Assembly (NCBI GenBank): GCA_000469685.2
Contig: LS997566.1
Coordinates: forward strand, 10,481,492 to 10,545,491
Direction of reading: 5' to 3'
DNA: 64,000 nucleotides
Origin: Haemonchus contortus
Lineage: Eukaryota; Nematoda; Chromadorea; Rhabditida; Trichostrongylidae
Below the pieces are notes generated by a model. The model had not been told where the DNA came from and ran no database searches. It saw nothing but the letters and a program-made list of their open reading frames with translations. Shown one piece after another: positions 56,278-64,000 of the stretch. The first letter of the stretch is position 1; every line of letters begins with the position of its first letter. The position numbers were made by a program, and so were the translations under genes.

Positions 56278-58553
56278 TTACTGAGCAATACAGAGTGCTT
56301 CATCCTTGCTACAGACGCAACCAGCACATTGACAGTCTTCATCAGTTGTGCACGGATCTCCCATTGCATAAATCACTTCACCGATGAAGTTTCCCCTGAA
56401 GTTCAATTTTTAGGGTGAACCCTTTACGTCGAGAGTCTGTTTGCTCTGCTTATTCTTACCCAGGATTGTATTCGCAAGCCACAAATGTAGAGGCGCCACC
56501 CCAGCAAGAAAAAATTCCACAACCAATTTGGTTGCTCGATTGCCACGCCAACTGGAAATAAGAGTAGCAACGTTCCTGCTAACACTGTGTCAAAACTTCT
56601 GTTCATACCTGAGCGTATTCCTGTATTACGTTTTGATTGAAAACCTCCATACTGAAAACGTTATCCTGAGGTGCACCATATGTCTGTAGTTCGTTGAACC
56701 AGGCCTCGACACTCTAAAATGGGGTAGATAGTGCTCTCCGAAAAAGATGCAATAAGAACGATATTACAACCTCTGCTGCGGCTACCGTCTTGTTAATATG
56801 CGGCAATAGTGAATGTACATTATAACCCCATTGGTTATTTTGCGCAACAGAGTTGTACCCAAGCGTGCAATCCTTCGCCCACTCCACTGCATTCGCTTCG
56901 ATTTCGCAATTGTAGCTCTGTAACAGTTCTTTGCAAACCTTATAGTAGTCGCTTAGATTGTTTGATAGAAGTGAATAAGACGGTAACGATAGGTTCGGCC
57001 TCAAGACCTGAGGTCCTTCAAGTCCTCCAAATCATTATGGTCAAAGCATTGTGTATAACATAATCGTACCACTTTCATCATTCTAGCCGCTTTTGGAGCA
57101 AACCCTCCAAGATTGTTATGAGCTAGTCCTTTAGCTATGAGGGATCTGAATTGTTACGAATAACAGCAACATTTTTATAGATTTTACGTCCCGAAAACTT
57201 ACCGATACTCATTGTGTTTGTCGACGAACATCTGCCTAGCTTCATCTGTCATTCCGTTATTATTCTCAGGGCACATCCCACCTGAGAGAGTGTTCTTTGG
57301 GAATCATTAGCTCGGATCCGAAAAAACTTTTTTCGTTCAAACCTGGATGGTATATTTTAGGTGTTGTAGTAGGTTTCTCTGTAGTCGGTGGCATGACGGT
57401 AGTATATCCTGGAGGAATGCAAAGGGCCTCATCTTTACTACAAGTGCAGCCAGTGCATTGACAGTCTTCATCAGTTGTGCATGGATCTCCGATGTCGTAA
57501 ATGTAGTGATTGATCCTATTTCCTCTATAATTTGATTTTTGCAAGAAATTTCGAGAAAAGGATTTCGTTGTTGTTATCCCCTTGACTTACGCAGGGTTGT
57601 ACTCGCATGCTACAAGTGTCATGGTTGGGCACCATTCAACTGCGCAGCCGATTTTGTCACTAGACTGCCAGGCTACCTGTAAGGACCATCCTTTCGACGT
57701 TAGTCAAATGGTAAATCTGTGAATTCTGTAAACACCTGTGTGTAGTGTCCAACACCCCGATCGAAGACTTCCATTGTCAGGATATTTTCATCGGGCACTC
57801 CAAACATTTTCAGTTCCCAGTACCAAGCTTGGACACTCTAAAATTGTGAAATCATTTTTGGAGGAGACCGAATTGTAATTGAGCTCAAAATTCCAACGTA
57901 CTAATTTTGCAGATTCCGTCTTGCTGTAATTAGTCCCTCCTAGCATCCACAGGTTCTGCCCCCAATAATTCCTTTGCTCGGGTGGATCATGTTCGAACTT
58001 GCACTCTTTTGCATATGCCGCCGTATTTGCCTCAACTTCGCAATCATATCCCTAAAAAACCCTGGCTCACGTGCTTCTGTGCATTGTTCGATAGAGCACA
58101 GAGCGGCTAAAGGCTAAGGAACTATCATCAAGGACTATAATCTTCACATCGTACCACTTTCAGCATTCGAGCTGCTTTCGGAGCAAATCCTCCAAGTTTA
58201 TTCTTGGCCTGTCCTTTAGCAATAATAGATCTGAAAAACTTGTTCGTCGCACCTGCACGAAGATATCATGGATGTATTACGCAGGCACTACGACCAACCG
58301 ATACTCATTGTGCTTATCAACGAAAATCTGCCTAATTTCATCGGTCATGCCATTGTCAGATGTGGGGCAAAACGAGGCTGAAAAAAGTTTCTAACAACCC
58401 GAATCTCAATTTGAGCGTTTCAAAACATTGAGGAGTGCGCACCTTCCAGGTATGATGGCGTCAGAAGCACCTGAATGGAGTAATTGGAGAAAGCTATACA
58501 TGTCGTCAAAGATGAAAACCCACCGAAATAGCAATTAAAGTAGGTATTTGCAT
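56278..58553 (-). CDS. Two-domain SCP/TAPS (ASP) secreted protein, copy 3
   Basis: This copy has the same 14-exon design as copies 1 and 2 on the minus strand. It has a signal peptide starting MQIPTLIAIS, SCP domain 1 with GHYTQVAW, the Cys-rich hinge GDPCTTDEDCQCTGCTC, a Thr/Pro linker, SCP domain 2, and a Cys-rich tail. The exon 9 acceptor (TTACAG) and the SVEAW exon acceptor (TTTTAG) are intact. The linker region reads KEHSLRWDVP-like sequence in the unspliced frame, a diverged intron compared with copies 1 and 2. A TATA box lies at 58596-58603 and AATAAA at 56262-56267. Some substitutions set it apart from copies 1 and 2, whereas copy 4 is nearly the same. As a secreted cysteine-rich protein it should act outside the worm. 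The target is unknown. Confidence 0.92.
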
Positions 58554-58595
58554 ACCTCAGGACGAATGCGAATGTCCACAGGCACCCAAGTGGCG

Positions 58596-58603
58596 CTTTT
58601 ATA
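58596..58603 (-). promoter_or_regulatory. TATA box of ASP copy 3
   Basis: TATAAAAG on the minus strand, 43-50 bp upstream of the ATG. It faces the TATA box of copy 4 about 790 bp away. Confidence 0.75.
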
Positions 58604-59391
58604 GCTATTTTTGAACCGCCTTCCATGGATATCATAGGCACTGGCAGCTGTTATAATTTTACTGCACAGTTCTTCAAAACTCATTACTAGAACAAAGGGA
58701 AAAATCGATGATGTGCGATTTGAGGGCGATTTTTTTTCATCTACTGAAAAATGTGTTCTACTGCCAGAGAGTATCTCCGAGTTGTCAGAAGAGCGTTGAA
58801 TAACCATGAGGGAGAGTCTACATCTTCAGTAAAAGATAAAGATGAGGGCGCATACAATTTCTTTTTTTTTTCATCTGGTTGTATACATATTTCGAACAAC
58901 TACATAGTTATAAATCACAATCATAAACAACCCTATTTGTCCTCAAATATCTTCATAATTTCTTTCAGGTCAACAAACACTTTAACACTAGAGTTTGTAA
59001 AACAATAATTTTGAAGAGAATTTTCTCAAGTAAGTGCTCGACATACTTGCATGAAATTATTTTTTCAGCGATATGAGTCATTAAAAAATTAAACCATTAC
59101 AACGGTTCCTGCCTTGCGCAAAGAGCGCCTTCTTCACGGTAGTACATCTCCTTCTACTTCCCTTACTGAAGATGTAGACTCTCCCTCATGGTTATTCAAC
59201 GCTCTTCTGACAACTCGGAGATACTCTCTGGCAGTAGAACACATTTTTCAGTAGATGAGAAAAAATCGCCCTCAAATCGCACATCATCGATTTTTCCCTT
59301 TGTTCTAGTAATGAGTTTTGAAGAACTGTGCAGTAAAATTATAACAGCTGCCAGTGCCTATGATATCCATGAAAGGCGGTTCAAAAATAGC

Positions 59392-59399
59392 TATAAAAG
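59392..59399 (+). promoter_or_regulatory. TATA box of ASP copy 4
   Basis: TATAAAAG, 50 bp upstream of the ATG at 59442. Confidence 0.75.
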
Positions 59400-59441
59400 C
59401 GCCACTTGGGTGCCTGTGGACATTCGCATTCGTCGTGAGGT

Positions 59442-61715
59442 ATGCAAATACCTACTTTAATTGCTATTTCGGTGGGTTTTCATCGTTGACGACATGTATA
59501 GCTTTCTCCAATTACTCCATTCAGGTGCTTCTGACGCCATCATACCTGGAAGGTGCGCACTACTCAATGTTTTGAAACGCTCAAATTGAGATTCGGGTTG
59601 CTAGAAACTTTTTTCAGCCTCGTTTTGCCCCACATCTGACAATGGCATGACCGATGAAATTAGGCAGATTTTCGTTGATAAGCACAATGAGTATCGGTTG
59701 GTCGTAGTGCCTGCGTAATACATCCATGATATCTTCGTGCAGGTGCGACGAACAAGTTTTTCAGATCTATTATTGCTAAAGGACAGGCCAAGAATAAACT
59801 TGGAGGATTTGCTCCGAAAGCAGCTCGAATGCTGAAAGTGGTACGATGTGAAGATTATAGTCCTTGATGATAGTTCCTTAGCCTTTAGCCGCTCTGTGCT
59901 CTATCGAACAATGCACAGAAGCACGTGAGCCAGGGTTTTTTAGGGATATGATTGCGAAGTTGAGGCAAATACGGCGGCATATGCAAAAGAGTGCAAGTTC
60001 GAACATGATCCACCCGAGCAAAGGAATTATTGGGGGCAGAACCTGTGGATGCTAGGAGGGACTAATTACAGCAAGACGGACTCTGCAAAATTAGTATGTT
60101 GGAATTTTGAGCTCAACTACAATTCGGTCTCCTTCAAAAATGATTTCACATTTCCAGAGCGTCCAAGCGTGGTACTGGGAATTAAAGATGTTCGGTGTGC
60201 CAGATGAAAATATCCTGACAATGGAAGTCTTCGATCGGGGTGTTGGCCACTACACACAGGTGTTTACAGAATTCACAGGTTTACCATATGACTAAAGTCG
60301 AAAGGATGGTCTTTACAGGTAGCCTGGCAGTCTAGTGACAAAATCGGCTGCGCAGTTGAATGGTGCCCAACCATGACACTTGTAGCATGCGAGTACAACC
60401 CTGCGTAAGTCAAGGGGATAACAACAAAATCCTTTTTTTCGAAATTTCTTGCAAAAATCAAATTATAGAGGAAATAGGATCAATCACTACATTTACGACA
60501 TCGGAGATCCATGCACAACTGATGAAGACTGTCAATGCACTGGCTGCACTTGTAGTAAAGATGAGGCCCTTTGCATTCCTCCAGGATATACTACCGTCAT
60601 GCCACCGACTACAGAGAAACCTACTACAACACCTAAAATATACCATCCAGGTTTGAACGAAAAAAGTTTTTTCGGATCCGAGCTAATGATTCCCAAAGAA
60701 CACTCTCTCAGGTGGGATGTGCCCTGAGAATAATAACGGAATGACAGATGAAGCTAGGCAGATGTTCGTCGACAAACACAATGAGTATCGGTAAGTTTTC
60801 GGGACGTAAAATCTATAAAAATGTTGCTGTTATTCGTAACAATTCAGATCCCTCATAGCTAAAGGACTAGCTCATAACAATCTTGGAGGGTTTGCTCCAA
60901 AAGCGGCTAGAATGATGAAAGTGGTACGATTATGTTATACACAATGCTTTGATCATAATGATTTGAAGGACTTGAAGGACCTCAGGTCTTGAGGCCGAAC
61001 CTATCTTTACCGTCTTATTCACTTCTATCAAACAATCTAAGCGACTACTATAAGGTTTGCAAAGAACTGTTACAGAGCTACAATTGCGAAATCGAAGCGA
61101 ATGCAGTGGAGTGGGCGAAGGATTGCACGCTTGGGTACAACTCTGTTGCGCAAAATAACCAATGGGGTTATAATGTACATTCACTATTGCCGCATATTAA
61201 CAAGACGGTAGCCGCAGCAGAGGTTGCAATATCGTTCTTAATGCATCTTTTTCAGAGAGCACTATCTACCCCATTTTAGAGTGTCGAGGCCTGGTTCAAC
61301 GAACTACAGACATATGGTGCACCTCAGGATAACGTTTTCAGTATGGAGGTTTTCAATCAAAACGTAATACAGGAATACGCTCAGGTATGAACAGAAGTTT
61401 TGACACAGTGTTAGCAGGAACATTGCTACTTTTATTTCCAGTTGGCGTGGCAATCGAGCAACCAAATTGGTTGTGGAATTTTTTCTTGCTGGGGTGGCGC
61501 CTCTACATTTGTGGCTTGCGAATACAATCCTGGGTAAGAATAAGCAGAGCAAACAGACTCTCCTCGTAAAGGATTCACCCTAAAAATTGAACTTCAGGGG
61601 AAACTTCATCGGTGAAGTGATTTATGCAATGGGAGATCCGTGCACAACTGATGAAGACTGTCAATGTGCTGGTTGCGTCTGTAGCAAGGATGAAGCACTC
61701 TGTATTGCTCCTTGA
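59442..61715 (+). CDS. Two-domain SCP/TAPS (ASP) secreted protein, copy 4
   Basis: The signal peptide begins MQIPTLIAIS, followed across an intron by VLLTPSYLEA. SCP domain 1 begins SFCPTSDNGMTDEIRQ (exon 59618 onward) and includes the exon SVQAWYWELKMFGVPDEN with GHYTQ, then VAW. The hinge GDPCTTDEDCQCTGCTC and linker PTTEKPTTTPK follow. SCP domain 2 has SYNCEIEANAVEWAKDC with an intact TTACAG acceptor, SVEAWFNEL after TTTTAG, QEYAQ, and SCWGGAST. The tail ends DEALCIAP with stop TGA 61713-61715 and AATAAA at 61726-61731. Exon boundaries follow those of copy 2. Domain 2 lacks the canonical GHYTQ. All splice sites look usable, so this is probably a functional gene. Confidence 0.92.
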
Positions 61716-62090
61716 ATGCTAGTGCAATAAATCTTGAAAATGAAAGAAAATCGTGGTTCTTCGAGTGCTTGTTGTTCATAGAGTCTTTAAATACATGGCT
61801 TCTCCACCACTCACTTCAAGAAGGCTGCAATCCACTTTTTTCATTCAGCCCATAGATGCTGCTCCAAGACATATTTTGGAGTTCATTTCGAAAAATCAGA
61901 GGTTGCGTCTGGTTTTTTACCCACAAAATTTCATCCATCTTCCAAAGTCGAAAGTACAGTCCTCATTCTCTCCTTCTGCTGTGGACCTCGGCACTGACCG
62001 TCGTGTTATCTGCTCAGAGCTCAAAACGAGAGAACACATACACTCCCCACCAGACACTAAGCATGACCTTTTTCATGCGTTCCACATTTA

Positions 62091-62454
62091 ATTAATTTCG
62101 CATTTTTCGAAGATATTTAAATGTTACATTTTACTTATGGATTCGCCACACCATCACGCCCTCAAATTCTACCACCCTGATGAGCGCCCGCTTAACAGCA
62201 CGTGATTTTGCACACGTCAGTCATCACGACGAATTTGATGATTACTTTTCTTCAACCAAGCCCTATCTGGGAATCCGCATTAGTTTTGACTGTTCTTATT
62301 TCTCTCCAGGTTTTACATACTTTCTTGTATAGCCATGATGACAAAATATACATGCGTTTTCTTCTCTGTGCTCCCTTCGACATTACATTTTCATCATGAA
62401 CAGGCCAACTCGTGATATCTCCTCATGAACTTAACACTCACTAGTTTTAGAATG
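62091..62454. other. Flank of palindrome 2, no gene seen
   Basis: AT-rich sequence with only short open frames. Confidence 0.5.
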
Positions 62455-63780
62455 TTTGTAAAATTGTCAGCTTACCGAGACCCCCTTATTAACATTCCAC
62501 TGCTTCGCACATACGTGAACAATTCCTACTACTATCCTATGTACGTAAACGGGAATCAAAAAGTCACTTGTTTTTGCCCGCGTATAAGGGCCGTGGAGGC
62601 CTCTGCGTAGATGAATGGACAGGCTTAGCGTTTCATTTGAAATCGAAAAAATGAGCTTTTATCGAAATTTAGCTCCGTAAATTATTACATTTCTCGGTAC
62701 TATTCCACTATTACAACCCCAAAACCTCAAAATTTTAATTTTCGATGAAACTTCGCCTATAGGGGTAATCCGTTGCCCTGATAACGAATATGACCTTCAT
62801 TTTTGGCGCTGGCGCCATTTGGCGCCAATTTGGCGCCAAGGGTGTTTTCACCAAATTTGCTGAAAACTTGCGTTTAGGGGTTATTTGATGTCCTGATACC
62901 GAATATAACATCCATTTCTGTGTCCTCAGACAACGAATAAAACTTTTACTGAGCCACATCGTCTCCCCCACAACCTGTATGCCTTGTCGTCGCGCTAAAT
63001 AGCCTCAGCACGTAAAATGGATGTTATATTCGTTATTAGGACCTCAAATAGCCCCTAAACCCAAGTTTCCAGCAAATTTGGTGAAAACACCCTTGGCGCC
63101 AAATTGGCGCCAATTGGCGCCAGCGCCAAAAATGAAGGTCATATTCGTTATCAGGGCATCGGATTACCCCTATAGGCGAAGTTTCATCGAAAATTAAAAT
63201 TTTGAGTTTTTGGGGTTGTAATAGTGGAATAGTACCCATTTCTCAATTTCTTCGTTATGCATAGATCAGATTTCGAAAAGTTTTGTAAAAGACGGTTTGC
63301 TGAATCCGTGCCATTACATTTTATGTCTGTTGATTTTACTTTCGGAATTGGGTTGAGCGAAGAGAATCGCGAGCATTTCTAGTCGTCAGTCTTCATGATT
63401 CTTGTTGGAATTTTCATGTTTTCAACTCGTTTCAAAGTTCTTTTATTGCGTTTGCTTTGTGTTTATTGTCTTATTTACAACACTATTTTTTAGCCTCCTT
63501 CATTGTCCTGATAGGTCTTGAAACATAATTGCGAATCATAATTACTCTTTACTTAACTGTTGTTAGAGCTATGTGAAAAAAAGAAAACAAAACGATATGC
63601 TCAATCTGGACTGAAATATAAAATTCGAAAATCTGTGGCGGTGAACTTCGAAAGCGTTACATCGATATCGGGTGAATTCTAGGTTGTTATCTTCTAAGCG
63701 ACTGTGATTCGATACTGCCTCCCTCCACTTCCGCAACTGCTTCGGATGCTCCTGTAAAGTTATAAGAGTACATTCGAAAT
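62455..63780. repeat. Right copy of the diverged direct repeat
   Basis: Counterpart of 53690-54545 on the other side of palindrome 2, interrupted by the fold-back MITE at 62696-63236. Confidence 0.7.
62696..63236. mobile_element. Fold-back hAT-like MITE with 8-bp target duplication
   Basis: The element starts GGTACTATTCCACTATTAC and ends with its inverse. The inverted arms are about 240 bp each, so almost the whole 541 bp folds back. It is flanked by CATTTCTC at 62688-62695 and 63237-63244, an 8-bp duplication typical of hAT transposons. Each arm holds several overlapping TTGGCGCCAA palindromes (62812-62840 and about 63096-63126). It has no transposase. The homologous site at about 54.1 kb lacks it. 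The two open frames inside are mirror-image artefacts. Confidence 0.92.
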
Positions 63781-63784
63781 GATA

Positions 63785-63860
63785 TTAATATTTGCTTTTA
63801 CTTAACTTTTGCTTTTACTTCTACTTGCTTTACTTTTTTACTTTTTATGATATTTGCTTT
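63785..63860. repeat. CTTTTAC-rich low-complexity tract
   Basis: Imperfect tandem units such as TTGCTTTTACTT occur several times. The remainder to 64000 shows no gene. Confidence 0.6.
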
Positions 63861-64000
63861 TGCTGTGAAAGGAAAGTATGAACCTTTGTCATCGTTGCTT
63901 CCAAGAACGAACTCAACCGTATGTGGGGGTGTCCCCTCCCGAGACATTAGAGCTTTTGCATCGTCAGATTCCAAAATCAGTTGTCCATCTTTGGTTTCCA

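Larger units (their letters stand above)
55903..58830. repeat. Left arm of ASP palindrome 2
   Basis: This arm is the reverse complement of 59165-62090. Coordinates of matching features sum to 117993-117995, with small shifts towards the outer end. Identity is high but lower than in palindrome 1, with scattered substitutions. It contains ASP copy 3. Confidence 0.9.
59165..62090. repeat. Right arm of ASP palindrome 2
   Basis: This is the reverse complement of 55903-58830. The 334-bp spacer 58831-59164 is upstream sequence homologous to 22110-22430, present in one orientation only. The arm on this side has therefore lost, or never had, its own copy. Confidence 0.9.

Noticed and set aside
62735..63239. 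Two open frames encoding similar peptides on the minus strand
   Set aside because: They are the two arms of the fold-back MITE read as protein.
1..64000. CRISPR arrays, bacterial operons, phage or plasmid functions
   Set aside because: No regularly spaced repeats and no prokaryotic gene layout. Spliced genes and metazoan families show this is nematode nuclear DNA.

Overview
The window looks like nuclear DNA of a parasitic strongylid nematode, most likely a hookworm (Ancylostoma/Necator type). The evidence is short T-rich introns ending in TTTCAG, probable spliced-leader acceptors right before start codons, two-domain SCP/TAPS 'Ancylostoma secreted protein' (ASP) genes, receptor-L-domain (irld-type) genes, and an AT-rich background full of mariner, Penelope-like, RTE and MITE elements. 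Most genes have many exons, so they were assembled here by matching splice sites and reading phase.

Layout: 1.26-4.10 kb, a complete TMBIM/Bax-inhibitor-1 family gene (+). 8.46-11.7 kb, an irld-type L-domain gene (-) with a MITE in one intron. 12.4-17.6 kb, a Penelope-like element (-) with tandem pseudo-LTRs, hammerhead-like motifs, a nested TIR element and a target-site duplication. 17.9-19.0 kb, a decayed mariner. 19.25-26.38 kb, a nearly perfect inverted repeat (arms about 3.2 kb) carrying two divergent two-domain ASP genes. 26.5-28.1 kb, a second L-domain gene (-) whose 3' side runs into the palindrome. 28.2-36.2 kb, mostly unrecognised sequence with possible further L-domain exons. 36.3-43.4 kb, a complete M17 leucyl-aminopeptidase-type gene (+) with a complete mariner and a second copy of the MITE in its introns. 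43.8-44.2 kb, an RTE-type remnant. 49.3-53.0 kb, a gene I assign to NCOA4, the ferritinophagy receptor (+). 55.9-62.1 kb, a second, older ASP palindrome, lying between two diverged direct repeats. One of those repeats contains a fold-back hAT-like MITE with an exact 8-bp target-site duplication.

How the parts relate: TMBIM, aminopeptidase and NCOA4 are ordinary cellular genes with probable trans-spliced starts. The accessory material is a secreted-protein (ASP) and L-domain gene neighbourhood broken up by mobile elements. The most striking signal is the pair of head-to-head ASP palindromes. Copies are almost identical within a pair but clearly diverged between pairs, as expected from arm-to-arm gene conversion. 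The only arm-to-arm difference I found in the first pair destroys a splice acceptor in one gene. I found no CRISPR array, operon or other prokaryotic system, and no tRNA or rRNA gene that I could support.
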